From Geosiphon pyriformis (taxonomy: Eukaryota > Glomeromycota > Glomeromycetes > Archaeosporales > Geosiphonaceae), in assembly GCA_016748015.1 (NCBI GenBank), contig JAAOMT010000201.1, positions 384,336 through 448,335 on the forward strand: a stretch of 64,000 nucleotides of DNA, in the 5' to 3' direction. The notes under the pieces are model-generated. The model was not told where the DNA came from. It did no database searches and saw nothing but the letters and a program-made list of their open reading frames with translations. The position numbers were made by a program, and so were the translations under genes. Shown here one piece after another: positions 35,236-49,813 of the stretch (position 1 is the first letter of the stretch; every line of letters begins with the position of its first letter).

Positions 35236-38058
35236 AAAGAATGACTTGGTTTGAATTGTCAAAATAAATCCCGTGTGATCAACTAAACAACATTTAAGGA
35301 AATTTCTTTATTGTAGGAAAAATTAATGACATTCATCCTGTTTTACGTCTTGTTCAGTGACAATCACAGACCTCTTGGATCGACCACGCGGTCAGTGATT
35401 GACCATTTGAAAAAGGAAAGATGACACGCGTATCAAGATCTTTTTTTTTTTTCGCAATTAGAGATGAAATAAATAAATAAATAAAAACCGTCATTTCAAA
35501 AGGCAATTAGGAAAGTTAAACAAACTGACCAACCTTTCGGGGTGCTATAACATTCGTCCATTTTACTCTGTGTCAAAACATAACACAATAAACGAAAATA
35601 ATTTCTTAACATGGTTAATATTAATTTGTGTTCACAATCCCTGCATATAATAATATTATTATTATTATATCGGCACCTTGAAAATTTTTATAACAATATT
35701 AAAACATAAATAAAAAAAAAATATTAGCATTTTGTTTTTATTTACCTTAGAAAAATCTAAATTTCTATACACTTAAAAGAACAATAACGTTCTTTATTAT
35801 TATTATTTACCCCACACATTTTTTTTTTTCAATAAATGCAATGCATTATCTTATTATTCGTACTAGATTTTTCCTGTGCTTCTTTGCTTTAATATGTCTA
35901 AGGTTTAGTCCAACGCCAAATTTTAATAATAATAAATATTAATTTATTATTATACGCGTCAATTTCGTACTTGGCATTTAATACGCGTCAAAATTTTTTA
36001 AGATTTTATATGGTTTATCATTATTAATATTTTATATTAAAACAGGTTATCATGTAACACGTCAAAAATACCGGAAGTAATCTTGTCAAAAGGACATTTA
36101 CTACGAATAAGGATCCTTTACGATTCCTTTGTTCAAACGTGACAAAGATGGATGATACATGAATCGAGGAATCAAATATATACTATATAAACTTTTTTTT
36201 TTTTTGATAAAGTACTTTTGCGTCATCATTTTCGCCTTTATTGTTTTTGTCAAATTTAATTTTTAACTTTCAAATGCACCGTGGATCTGTTGAGAAAGGC
36301 AAAATAAAATGACCTACTTTAAAGTTTCGATAATTTCCGATTTCGCGTGGTTAAAAGGGATTTTTCACAAAGAAAAAAAAAACAAGTATTGTTATTAATG
36401 TTTTATATTATCTTTTATTTTGGTGAACACTTGATTATTATTTTTTTTTGTATGCCAATATCTTTGTTTTAATTTATGTTCACACAAAATTTATTAATTG
36501 TTAAACGTTCAAAATTCTTTATTCAGAATTTTTTTTTTTTTTTATTAATAATACTTTTCTTTCTTGTTACTCTAATAAAAAATTTCAAAGAATTTTCCTT
36601 TTTTAGAAGTATTCTAAACAATCATAATAAAAAATTTCTAATCGGGAAAATTTTCATAGGCTACTATTACTTTTCAAAAAAAGGGAGAATTTTCTAAAAA
36701 AATTTTATGTCAATGTAATGCCAGATTATCGAAAAGTATGTGAGGTTATTTTCAATGCTACTATAATCTCTACGTTATCAGACTAAATGTACTCGTTTTT
36801 TTTTGACCATTGTTCTTTTTGCCAAAAATTTAGGCCTAAATTTTGTGTGAAGAAAGTAATAGTATTCGGGATGATAATTCTTTCCAAAGATGGTGATCAA
36901 GGAAATAATGGGAAATTAAGAAAACGTTTTGATGTTAAGCATATTTTTAATTTTGTATCATGTTTCTTATTAACTTTAGGATTGGCATAAAAAAGTTTTT
37001 TTTATCACAGGGATCAAAATTCTAAATACCCAAAAAATAGTCATTTTGTAAAATAATAAAGATGAAAAATTTTTATTAAGAAACCTGACACTTTTTCCTT
37101 TCGATAGCTTCCTAAAAAAAACATAGTATGACAGATAGGGAAGAAGTTAGATTCTCATAGTAATATCTAAAATCATCGATAAGGTTTTCCCATGCATCTT
37201 TTTTAGATATATTTTTTTCTAAATATAAATAATCTTAAATTCGAAAAAAAGAAGAAATAAATCAAAACAACTTATCAAATACGTTACTAAGCCATAAGAA
37301 AAATTTGTGTGTGATAAGGGAAGGATAAAGAATCAAATTAATTTTGTATTTAATTCTACTAGATCCCCAAAATCGAGTTTTTCTCAAGTTATTATAATGA
37401 TCTACATGGAATATGTTAAATAAGTGATTTAAATTACCAATTGTAGAAATCTTTTTTTTTTTTCATTCTTACATTCTATTTTTAGCTTATACATATAAAT
37501 TCACATTTTAAAAATGAAATTTCATAATGTATTAAATTGAACATTTTTTAAACTTGAGGAGGAAGGGATGAAAAATATATTATTGTGACAATATCAAAAT
37601 CTGGGCCTTTTTTGTAAATCCTTATGTACTTCATTCATTTGGGAAATATCAACTTAGTAAGCTGAAATAGTCTGGGTATCGCATGTTTAATATGTTTTAT
37701 GCAGAACATCATTGATCATTCCTCATGGTAAATGATTTTCAATTGATTGGTTAAATATTACACGAACAAAGGATTCATGGGAATCGATGAAATAACTATA
37801 TTGAGTAAGCATTTTACTCATGAATCAAAATAATTTCTATTATCACATCAATTGTTATGAATCTTAATAATATGATGAGCCCTTAACTAATTTAAACTAT
37901 GTAATACAAAAAGAGCCTGAATAACAATGATTTAGGCAGGTTGATTCACCGTTTTTTTTTTTCTTTTCTTTTTTCAGATTGAACTTTTTTGTTTTTGCTG
38001 CAGGTCAAAATTAAATGCATAAATTAATGTTTATCAACGGGTTGAATTCTCCGTTTGC

Positions 38059-38128
38059 ATTCATCATCATCATCTTCTTCTTCATCATCATCTTCTTCTT
38101 CATCATCATCATCATCATCATCATCATC
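38059..38128. repeat. Compound (TCA)n/(TCT)n array
   Basis: Blocks of TCA alternate with TCT triplets in an 18-bp higher-order period, then a run of pure ATC/TCA. Confidence 0.93.
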
Positions 38129-38316
38129 CGTTTTACAAAAAGAGACCGTGTGGAATTTTAGCAGCACGACGGTACTCTTAAAAACTGATTACACAAAATT
38201 GTTCCCATGAGTTTTTTTTTATGTTGCAAAAATAATTTTCAAGATTGTTTGTTTGTCTTTGTTCTTTTTTTTAAGTCATACTCATTCTAATATTTTTCAT
38301 GATGATAATGATAATT

Positions 38317-38317
<1 letters not shown>

Positions 38318-38369
<52 letters not shown>
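38318..38369. repeat. (TGA)n microsatellite
   Basis: About 17 copies, complementary in sense to the TCA array about 190 bp to the left. Confidence 0.95.
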
Positions 38370-38699
38370 CAATTTCAAGAAAAGATTCATTTATTAAAAT
38401 TCAAAATGAAAATAGAAAATTAACTTTTTTCCCTCGCTTCAAATGAACGTGGGAAAAGGCTATAAAGCGTCATTTGTGAAACCAATCGATGATATTCTAC
38501 TGGGGATGGTGTGCTTAACTTATTCTTCACATCATCCTCAGGCTTATTAGCCTCATTTAGCCACTACATTAATAAATCATTCCTATCCTGAAAATAGGAA
38601 AGAATGGTATAAAGAAAGTAGTGGCTTTTATACCTATTTTATAGGTTTAGGGTGGCTAAAACTAAATAAAGAGGAGGCTTTAAAAATAACGAAATAATG

Positions 38700-40316
38700 T
38701 GAAAATTTCAATTTCATTTGTGCCCCAAAAATTCATATTAATGAAAAAATTTTTGTCATATTCTTGATAAATGAAAATTTAAAAAAAAATTTAAAAGAAA
38801 TCCCATGTTGTGAGTATAAAACAAATATATCAAAAAAAATAAAATCATTATAGTTTTGGCAGAAAATAATATGCTAAACAACCAAAAGTTTACAAAATAC
38901 TCAAAATTTCAATAAACCAAATTTTATTTAATAAACATTTTTTTACTGGATCTCAAAATTACGAAAATTAATTATTTTTTTCCAATCTTTTTCATGATAA
39001 AGCCAATAATCTATGATAAAAATTTAAATTATAAGTGCTTTATAAATAAATTTAAAAAATTTGATAATTTTTTCATTTGAAAACATATCAAAAATATCAA
39101 AAATAATTTTTAAATAGAATTATAAACACAATAAATATATATATAATCTTATAACACATTTGTAACAATATTTTTTCAAAAATCATAATAAATTATTTTA
39201 TTGAGAATATAAGAAATTTAAAATCATACTTAAAAATAATTTATTTATTATTTTATTCTTTTTTGTTTACAAATCAAAAAAAAAAAAATCAACAATTTAA
39301 CAAATAGTGATAATGATAATGATAGTGTATTTTATATTTATTTAAATCTGGAATTCAAATGATTTTTATTCAAAATAAAAAAAAAATCAATTGAATTTTT
39401 ATTATATACAAATACCAAATATGAACTTTTGAAAAATTTGAAAACATTTATTTGTTCAAACATATTAAACTAATTATAAAATTACAAAAGTTTGAGATTA
39501 AAAAAAAAATTACAAAATTATTATAGCAAAAGATGATAACTCATTAAATTTTTAAAATTTTTAATATCAAATATTGAAATATTTTTTTAATTCAAATATT
39601 TTCAAACAATTTGGATTAAAATTTTTTTAATTTATTTATTTTTTATAATATATATTTTTACATTTAACAATCTGATTATATTAACATTTTAAAAATTTAT
39701 ATAAATTAAAATATTTTTTTTAAAATTAAAAATTTACAAATAATATTTAATATTTGATCCTCTTTATATAATTTAAATTTCACTTTTCTTATAAAAGAAT
39801 TTGTATATATAAAAACGCCTTAAAATTATTTGCTTTACAAAACATCAAAAAACTTCATAAAATAATAATTAATAGAATGAAAATATTTTCTCAAAGAATA
39901 TAAATAAAATAAAATTTATATTTTCAAAATATTTTAACTATTAATGATTCAAAGAAAATATTTGACCAAAATTAAAAACACTTATACTTTTAAATCTTAC
40001 TTGGTTGTTTTGATAATTTTTTTATCAATTCTTTAAGACTAATATAATTAGCCTTTAAAGATTAAAATTATAGAAAAATATTATAATTTTTAAATTTAAA
40101 AAAACTACAAATAAATCTTCAATTAAAATTTTGTTTAAAACTTAACAAAAACTAATTTTTAAAATATGTTTGATGATAAAATTTTTTTTTAGATTTTTGA
40201 TTAATGTTTACTTTTAAAAGTATTAACAAATTATCAAAATATATACTTTTCTGAAATTGACAAACCAACTTTGAAATTTTTTTTAAAAAATTATCACGTC
40301 TAAAGTCTTAAAAAAT

Positions 40317-40351
<35 letters not shown>

Positions 40352-43300
40352 AAAAATTCATTTTTAAAATAAAATTTTTTTTATATAGTTTACAAAATAA
40401 TTGGTAAGGTTTCATTACAAAAAATAATTCTTGTTTTTATACTTAATTTATAAAATTCAAAAATATCTTTTACAAATATAAAAGTTTTTTTTGAACTTGA
40501 AATTTTTGAAATTTCAATATATATATAGATATTCATCAAAAATCTAAAACCATAATTAAAATATATGAATAAAAATTTTGAAAATTTTCAATCTCGAAAT
40601 AAGTTCTCTTTAAAAATCATCAAAAGTTTAAATCGATTCAAAAAATTTAATAGATAAAATAATTTCAATACTAAGCAGAAAAAATTTTAATTATACATGT
40701 CTGATTTTCACACTTTTAAAAAAAAAGAAAATACAAAATAATTAATTTTTTTTAGAGAAAAACTTTTTTGAAAAGATAAAATAATTTCAATACTAAGCAG
40801 AAAAAATTTTAATTATACATGTCTGATTTTCACACTTTTAAAAAAAAAGAAAATACAAAATAATTAATTTTTTTTAGAGAAAAACTTTTTTGAAAAGATA
40901 AAATAATTTCAATACTAAGCAGAAAAAATTTTAATTATACATGTCTGATTTTCACACTTTTAAAAAAAAAGAAAATACAAAATAATTAATTTTTTTTAGA
41001 GAAAAACTTTTTTGAAAAGATAAAATAATTTCAATACTAAGCAGAAAAAATTTTAATTATACATTTCTGATTTTCACACTTTCAAAAAAAAATATAAATG
41101 AATTTTTATCAAAATTTCTTAATGCTATCAACAAATGATATAAAAATTTGAAATATTCATTGAAATATTTTAAGAAAAACTCAAATTTAACGCTTAATAA
41201 AGCAGATAATTTATATTTACAACCTTTTTTTTACAATTTTATTAGTTAATATTTATGATTAAATAATAAAATTATAACGGTATTTTTATTATTCAATATT
41301 ATAATTAAATTCTTGAGAAATTGCTATTATAATCTGCAAGAATTCAAAAATTTAATAATAATACATTGAGTAAATTATATACACATTAAAAAAATTATTT
41401 AAATTAAAATTTATCAAAAAATTACAATCAATTCTTATAAATATGACATTAAATAATATGATAATTATAATAATATAAAAAAATTGCTTTAATCTAAATA
41501 ATAACATACAACCAAAAATTTTAAATAATTTACCATGATACATATGTAATTTATTTTTCTTTGCTGACGGTGTAGCCCAATCATAGACCATACATTAGAC
41601 TCGGATCGCGCAAAAACCATTTGATATCTTATTTTATTCTGTTTTTTAATTTTTGTCATTATCTTCAATATAAATTTTTTATATTAAAGTATTTGATACT
41701 ACTGTATATTTTATTAATATTTTTACGTTATTTAAAAATATTAATAATTTCAAAAAAATAATTTGTGAATTTTCAAAAAATTTAAAATTCCCTAACAAAA
41801 TTGAAAAAATAAATTAGAAAAATTATAATTTAAACAAAAAAATTATAGGCATAATCTTTTAAAATATATATGTTGCCATTTTATTCTATTCAAAAAACAT
41901 GTTCTATTGTTACAAAAATATTAACAAAAGAACTTGAATAACAAATGCTTTATTTGAATTAAATATAAGATATTCAAATATATATAACATTTTTTTAATA
42001 ATTTATTTAAACGCATAAAAAATGTACATATGTTACAGATGTTATATACAATATTATTAATACTTGTGATACAGTTATATTCAATACAATTTTAAATTGC
42101 TAAAAAAACAATTTATTATAAATTTTAATAATATGACCACTGATATCGATTTTATTAACATTAACATGTAAAATAAAAAATTACAATTAATTATAAAATT
42201 AATTATTTTTAAATATTTGAAAAGTAAATTGTAAAAAAAGATTTTTACTAGTTTTAGAAATATTTATTATAATTGAAAACAGAAAATTGGTAATTTTAAA
42301 AAAAAGTATATATTTAGTATTAGCCAAAAATTGCATTTTTCAAGTTTAAGTTATTGAATCTTATTTTTTTATCATTATGGAATTGCAAATCATTATTCAA
42401 AATTTTTTATTTTTCTAATAATTTAAAAATCATAACCAACAATTAATGATACCTTTTCAAAAGGAGAGATTTTGATTGACTTGGGTCAAGATATGATAAT
42501 ACTAATTTAGAATCTATAGAATCAGATATTAGCGTAAGAACTAAGAAAGATGAATTTAACAAAAAAGCAACTGTCTTATTTGAATTAATATTTTTATTAC
42601 TAGTAAGTGGCAAACAAAATATAACATTTTTAAAAAAATCTCAAATTATTATCAAACAAAAACCAAGATCATTATCTCTCGAATCTTACCACGGAGATGC
42701 AATCTTTTCATGTTTTGAAAAACATCCAGTTTTGTGATATCTTAAATGAAGTTGATTCACGATCTTATTTTCCTGATGAAAATGCATTCAAAAATTAAGC
42801 ACATAAATCATACCCAATATTAATTAGCCAATCACATAATTAGCACGGTAATTAATTAAAATAGCATAGAGCTACGTAATAGTTTCTAGCTCTAAAAAAA
42901 CAATATTTAATAATTTAATATCTTCTACTTAATATTTGATATCTTAAAATTAAATATCTTTCTTTTCATATCTATTTTACAAACACAATATTTGAATAAA
43001 AATTTTATTTATAAAATTCAAAATATTTTTTTATACTAAAAACATATTTTTATTACTTTGTTTAATTTTAATAAAACTTATTATTAAACTATTATATTAT
43101 TTACTATTTTTAATAAAAAACACAAGATTAATTTTAAAGAGCAAAAAAATGTAAATTTTAAAATATTTTTTTAAAAAATATTCATACAATAAACAAGTAA
43201 ATAATATTTAAATTTTGGTACAATTCTCACTATTTTTACTTAAAAAATTATTTTTAACAACAAAAAACAATTTGCAAAACTTTTTTTTAGCCAAAACATT

Positions 43301-46300
43301 AAAGAAAAAACCTGAAAAATGTTTAGAAAGACCAATAAACTATTTTTATAATAATATAAGAAATTTATTAATAGAAATAAAATAATAAATATAACAAATA
43401 ATATTAATTTAATAATAAAATTTTTTAAGATTTTATATATTTAATGTTTAATTTAAACGATTTAACTTGAAATTAATAATAATTTGCAAAAAACAATAAA
43501 TTTAATTAATTACACAAAAGTTTAAAGGTATTTATTATTAAAAAAACAAATATAAAAAAAACAAATATTAAGAAAAATTAAGTTTAAGAATTTATTAATT
43601 AAAAATAAAAATATTTTTATTATTATATTTTGTTGAAATTGAACTCAAAACTTATTTTAATGCTTAAAATAGCAAAATGTAATAATTTTAATATTTTTTA
43701 AAAAATAAAGTTTTTTAATTTTAATTTAATTAAATTTTAATACAAAAACAAAACTTTAAATTTTATTCTTTAAATTATATATTTTAAAAAATTAATTATA
43801 ATAATAGTAATTATATTAAATAAAAAATACTGCAAAAAAAAATTAATCAATAATTTTGGTCAATAATTTTGACTATAAATATATGTAAAATTTTTTTTTG
43901 ACCAGAATTATTAATATATTCAAAGTTTAAATTAACCAAAAATGCCTATTTTATTTATGTTATTTATTAATAATATATATATATATATAAAATACAATTA
44001 TTTTAATATAAATTTAAAATAAAAATAAAAATATGAAAACTACAAGAACAAATAAATATATATAATTAATATTTATTAATAAAACATTATTTATTTATTT
44101 TTCTAATAAAATTCATTAATAAAACAAATTTATTTAATAATATTAAATTTATTTTTTTAATAATTTGATTTTATAATAAATTTATTGTTTTTGTAAATAT
44201 AAATTATTTTATAAAAATAAAAATGAACTTTTTTTTTAAATTTTATAATAACCAAAACAAAAAATAAAATAAAAATAATTATTATTATTATTTTAAAAAA
44301 ATTACTCAAAAAACTTTTTAATAATAAAAACAGTTAAATAAATATTGTAAAAACATTTTTCTTTTTTGACTAAATGTTTTTTTAAATAATACATAAAAAT
44401 TAATTTTAATAATAAAATAATATGTTAATAGATAACAAATAAACAGATATTGTAAAATAATAAAATAATCAAAAAAATTTAACAAAGAATATATATAAAT
44501 TTAATTTGTAAAATTATTTTTATAAAAATTTTGATTATTAATTTTTTAAAGATAATCTAATTATAAAATCAATATTTTTTTTTAAAGCTGTAAAAAGTTT
44601 TATTTATATATTTTTTAAAAATATTAATTGATCAATTAATATTTAAGTTAATAATTATATTGTTATAGTTAATTTGTAATTTTATTAATAATTTTTTTTA
44701 ATAATATATATATAAAAAATTATTTATATTTAAAATAATTTATTTAAACAAGATTAATATATTTTTTGTTTATTATTTTTTCTTTTTTTTCTTTATTTGT
44801 ATATTATTAATTTTTATAAAGTACAGTAAATAAATGTTTACCAAAAAATACAAATAATATTTGTTATTAAATTATAAAACATTAACATAAAATATATAAT
44901 TATAACAGCTGTATTATTTTTTATTAATAATATAAACTATTTTTTTATTTTTAAATTTCTTTGTTATTTTTCGAAAAAAATAACAACTAAAATATTTATA
45001 AAACTGATTTCATAAATTGAATTCTTATAAATTTAATTTGCTTATTTAGTTGAATTTATTTTTTATTATATAATATTTGTTTTTTTTTGCTATTTATTAA
45101 TATATTACTTTAAATTATAATAATATTAAAATTAAATCATAATAAACAGCCAAAAACCAATTTTTTTCTTAATATTATTAAAAAAAACCTTTTTATTTAA
45201 CATTTTTAAAACATTAGTTTAGTACTTTTTAAGAATAATAAATCTTTTATTATTGTTTTAAAGTTGTTTTTTTTTAAAAAAAAAACAGAATAATAATTAT
45301 AAAAACAAATCTTTTTTTGTTTTAATATGTATTCATATTTAATTATACTATAAAAACTAAATTAATTTTTTTTTAAAAACACTTTTAACTTTAATAATAT
45401 TTAAATAATTATTATTAATTGCCAAAGTTTTTAAAAAAATTTTATTTTAATACTTAATAATTTTTCTAAATCCAATTGGCTTATGTTAAGACTAAATTAT
45501 AATATTATATAATTTTATTATAATTAAATTGATTATTAAAAACAATATTAGTTTTTTGATAAAGTTTACATTTATTATGTTTAAAATTACAAAATTTGTT
45601 ATATTTTTGGTTTTGTTTTTGGTTTTATTGTTGTTGTATTTTTTTAATATATATTTTAATATTATTAAAAATAGTTTTAAAGTATTTAGTAAAATTGTTT
45701 TTATTAAGTTAAAGCTTGTAAATTTATAATAATACGCAGCTGTTTATTTTAGAAATATTGAATAATTAATTTTATTTTTGTTTATTAATTGGTTTGCTAA
45801 AAAAACAGTATTGAAATTTTTTTAATTATATAATTTATAAATATTAATATAATTATTTAAGTATATAATTAAACATATATTGTTTTTTAAGATAAATTGT
45901 TATTAAAAAATGCAGTAATTATTTTAAATTTCAAAAAACTTTTAATTATTTATTATTAAAACTAATATCTTAAAAAATAATTATATTAATAAGAAATTTC
46001 TAATTATTAGCATTATTAAAAGTATTAAATTTTAAAATTATTTGGTTTTGTTTTATATAATTTTTTTCGTTTATTAAAAATACGTTTAAGATTTTTAAAT
46101 TGTTTAAAGTTGTTATAAACTGTTTTTATAAATTTTGTTTTTTATATTAAAGTTATTATTTAATTTGTTATATTTTATTTTACAATAAATAATAGAATTT
46201 TTAAATTAAATTTATTAAAGTTTTAAATATAAAAATTAATTTGTTTAATAAATTAAATAGTAAAACTTTTTGGTTTTTAATAGTATAAGTTATTTGCTAT

Positions 46301-47415
46301 TAGTTTTTAAAAACAAATTTGTTTTAAATATAAATATTTGGTTTTTTTTTAAAATTCAAATTAAACATACTGTTAAACTAATTACTGGTTTGTTTAAAAG
46401 TTTTAATTAAGTTAAAAAAAAGTATAATATATATTGTTTAAATAATAATAAGATAAATAATAAAAAATAATTTTTTGTAAATAAAAAACTTTTAATAACT
46501 TAAGAGTTTTATAATATTTATAAGTTTTTAAAATTTATTTAATAAAAAAACTACCAAAATTTAGATATGTAAGCTTATCTAAGATTGCACATATTTAAAT
46601 TTTTGTATAAGTAAAGTAGATATAAAAAATTTATTTTTATTGTTTATAAAGGAGTTTCAATTAGTTTAAATAATTAGTTATGTATTATTATTGTGTAATC
46701 TATATTTAATATATTGTTATAATTCAATTTCTATTTTATTTGACATTAAAATTATTTTATTTATAATTAATTGTAATATTATATATTCAACCACTTTATT
46801 GCTAAAATTAGTTATTGGCTTGATTATTGATCTGATTAATAACTTAATTATTGATTTAATTATAAATTTAACTATTAACTAAACTGTTAATTTAATCATT
46901 AATTTGGTTAATTGTCCATTTTAGAAAATATATAAACAAGATTTTTTTTAACTGTAGAAAAATATTTAGCAAACTAAAAAAGGTTATTAATTATAATGAC
47001 TTAATTTCTTTTTATATATATATTTTATTTTATTCTAAATATATTAGGATAAAAAATCCAATTTCTTTTTCTTTTTTTGATTTGCATCATTGTTATCTTT
47101 TGTAAAGTATATTTAATACCTGTTATTAAATTCTAATAGCACCAATTAACACATAGAATTATAGTAGCTGTAAAAATAAAATTTTGGCTATTTTTAAGGT
47201 CATTTTAATTAAGATTACTGAATATAAATTTTATTGTTGGCTCAAGAACTTGAATATTTGTTCTATTTTGGATGATTTGACCAATGGCAGTTTTTTGGTG
47301 TACTTAAGGGAATTAATATTTTTGGAAATTGTCTAAACTGAAACAATAAAATTGCACCAAAGATATTCAAGCTGAAATATTTTATTGCCAAATATAATTC
47401 CGTCATCGCTTGATC
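38700..47415. other. Extremely A+T-rich gene desert
   Basis: About 8.7 kb, almost entirely A and T with scattered short trinucleotide runs, for example (TTA)n at 40319-40350. A small G+C-richer patch at 41560-41615 encodes MVYDWATPSAKKNKLHMYH on the minus strand, before the frame becomes low complexity. Another at 42460-42790 has no open frame. No gene is supported. Confidence 0.6.
40653..41090. repeat. 122-bp tandem repeat, about 3.6 copies
   Basis: The unit starts GATAAAATAATTTCAATACT at 40653, 40775, 40897 and 41019, exactly 122 bp apart each time. The first three units are essentially identical. The last diverges after about 45 bases (CATTTCTG for CATGTCTG) and fades into a different sequence. 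The high identity points to recent expansion or an assembly effect. Confidence 0.97.
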
Positions 47416-49813
47416 ATGATCAAATTATCAGCGTGGAAAGTTTCCTGCATTCTTTTCATCTTCCTAAGCATTCCTAACATTGAGTTTTTTCCTTCTTGGA
47501 AAAGCCAATCATACTCTACTATATACAAAGACGAGTCGTTAGACTCATGGCCAATTAGAACATATCCCTATTCTGATGGCACTGTAGTAGTATTAAATGA
47601 TGCTGACTATATGGAACTGGTTTTGCATGTAATGTTGGAGATGAAAAAATATCTTTCTTAAGAAGTGGTGCCGTCGTTGATATCACATCATCAGTATTTG
47701 TTTATCAAATCAAAAACCCATTACCTTTTAGAGGGCTTTTTGTCGTGTCAGAAATGCCTCCAAATGGTCCTCCTGTGGCTATATACGACGAAAAAGGACT
47801 TTATAAGCAAAATTGGTCCTTCCTTGTAGGAAATGAAAAGCTCGACTATTTTATTCACACTGTGCTACCCAATAATACGTTTTGGGGACTATATAAAGCA
47901 GGAAATGAAACAGATATGTTTGTTTATCGTGCCGAACTTCCCAAAATATTCCCAGGTAATAGTTTTTGAAAAGTTCATTTGCTTGCTTCATCCTGTTTAA
48001 TTTTGTTTTCAAAATTGGTATTTTTAGACAATCGTTATAACAACCCTATGGTTGTATCTACTTCACCAATGCATGGAGCAAAAACTTAATCATACCTTAA
48101 TATCATATCTATCACCTTTGCACAAAACATCAGCTTATAAACCCAAATATTTCAATATATCAATCGATTGGAGAGATTTCTTTGTTGCCGCAAACTTTTT
48201 CAGGGCTTTCACAGTTTTTTTCAATTAGAAATGATGGGAAAACGGCGCGTGTTCTTGGTAGTACTTTTAATCAAGCTCTCGGGAAATGTTACATAAAAGT
48301 TTTTCAAGGCTCGGCTCTTAAACGAGCCACTCATTGGTATATCAAAAAACTTTTGGCAACTTCCAAACGGTAAGAACTAAAAGATTTGTGAGATTAAACA
48401 AGATTCGCTTATACAAGCTTTTTATTTTTTAGATAGACAAGATAATGAAGTGTTTGTCGGTAGGAAAAAATCATTTGACCCTCTATAACACAATGTTTAA
48501 ATTCGATCTTTAATTAGAATTTGTCATAATTTAACCATTCAGCTTCCTATGATGGCCTTTTACGGCTGACCCCGGAGGGAACATCCTACTTTATAAAACT
48601 TGACACTTCAGAAAAAAGAATTTTTGAATGCCCTCCGAGTCGAATTATAACAAACGATCCCTGTTGACATGACTAAAATACTGAGCTCTAATCAGTATCA
48701 TTTGGATTCTTCAACTCATGTACCACAACTACTGTTTCCGTTGAAAATCTTGTCAACCAATAACGAGTCAGAACGCAGTGCAATAAGGGTGGCGAATGAT
48801 TTGAGCACTCTTATCCAAAATAAATTCATTCCTCAGATTTAGCCTAAATCCCCATTCCTCTTATTTGGACAGTGAATATGGATACCGGCATACGCGTAAG
48901 TTTCTTCTAATATCTTGAACTCAATTTGTCGTCAACTAACAAGTGAGTTTGACTTTCCTAATTTGGACAGCGAATCTTTAGAAAACCTAAAGTCAAAAAT
49001 CTTTTTATTCGCTGGATTTTTCGTTATATCAGCCTTAATCTATTTTTTGTCACGAAAGATGTATTCTAACGTAAGGATTCCATAAATCCGTTATGCCATT
49101 ATTCACTTTTTTTTCTGCATTGGCTAAAATTTTCAATTTATTTAAAGGGAAAAAACTTCATAATATATACCTATAGCTTGCTTTTAATTGACTTGGCATT
49201 GGATATTGTTTTTATTGTAAATAATGGAAAAGATATACCTTTCCTTTTTATTCCAAGGTACTGTAAAAGTTGATTTTTTCTTAAAGATTATCTCACTTAA
49301 TTTAATTGCTGCATATTATTTTTCTAGGGTTCTCGCACTTGCCTTTTCTTTGTTTTTCAATATTTTGGTGCTTACTGAGCTTCAAACTAACAAAACGTCC
49401 CACGAATGGTTTCTAAAATTCACAAAACTGGGTGCTATCCTCACACTGTTATAAGCTGCAAACATTGAAGTCTTAAATTTGTTGTCTTCAGAACTTGCTA
49501 TTTTCTTTGCCACTTTCAGATTCAGGCCATAGGCTGATATTCTGGGTTTGTTGAACATTTGCATTGAAGATATCCCACAATTAATTATCCAGGTACCAAA
49601 AAAATATATTGAGTAATTTTGTTGATTTCACGGAGACTTGCTAATATCTCATTTTTTGAATACTTGCAGGTTCTTTATTACAAATATAGTATTTCATACG
49701 ATATTATCCCATTCCTCGCTCTCATAACAAGTGCTGTGAGTCTTTTAATTAACTTAATTGGCCGTGGATATTATATTGTCATTCAACATAATGCAAAAAA
49801 AAACCTGAATTGA
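47416..49813 (+). pseudogene. Collapsed paralogue of the large ectodomain/multi-pass membrane protein at 59468-62797
   Basis: The signal-peptide end (MIKLSAWKVSCILFIFL... WPIRTYPYSDGTVVVLNDAD) is followed, near 47605-47612, by a junction directly into NVGDEKISFLRSGAVVDIT. That segment aligns with about residue 330 of the intact paralogue, so roughly 260 codons have been deleted. Recognisable exons follow: LPNNTFWGLYKAGNE, an intron from 47956 to 48027, NRYNNPMVVSTSP, SYDGLLRLTPEGTS, LDSEYGYRHTR, the first membrane segment, GKNFIIYTYSLLLIDLALD, and the last exon (49670-49813) after IEDIPQLIIQ. Several in-frame stops (for example LTL-stop-AANIE near 49452) and frameshifts confirm decay. Intron positions match the intact copy. 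Confidence 0.85.

Larger units (their letters stand above)
26106..38700. other. Large gene-free A+T-rich region with dense microsatellites and a few exon-like islands
   Basis: 26560-28360 is almost pure A+T. 28540-34400 is mixed, with exon-like islands at 28787-28861 and 34120-34390 (see findings). 34.4-38.7 kb has many trinucleotide arrays and no supported frame. No RNA genes were recognised. Confidence 0.5.

Noticed and set aside
46691-46882. Ile/Leu/Asn-rich frame with near-repeated IIDLI units
   Set aside because: Degenerate A+T-rich repeat; amino-acid bias is explained by base composition.
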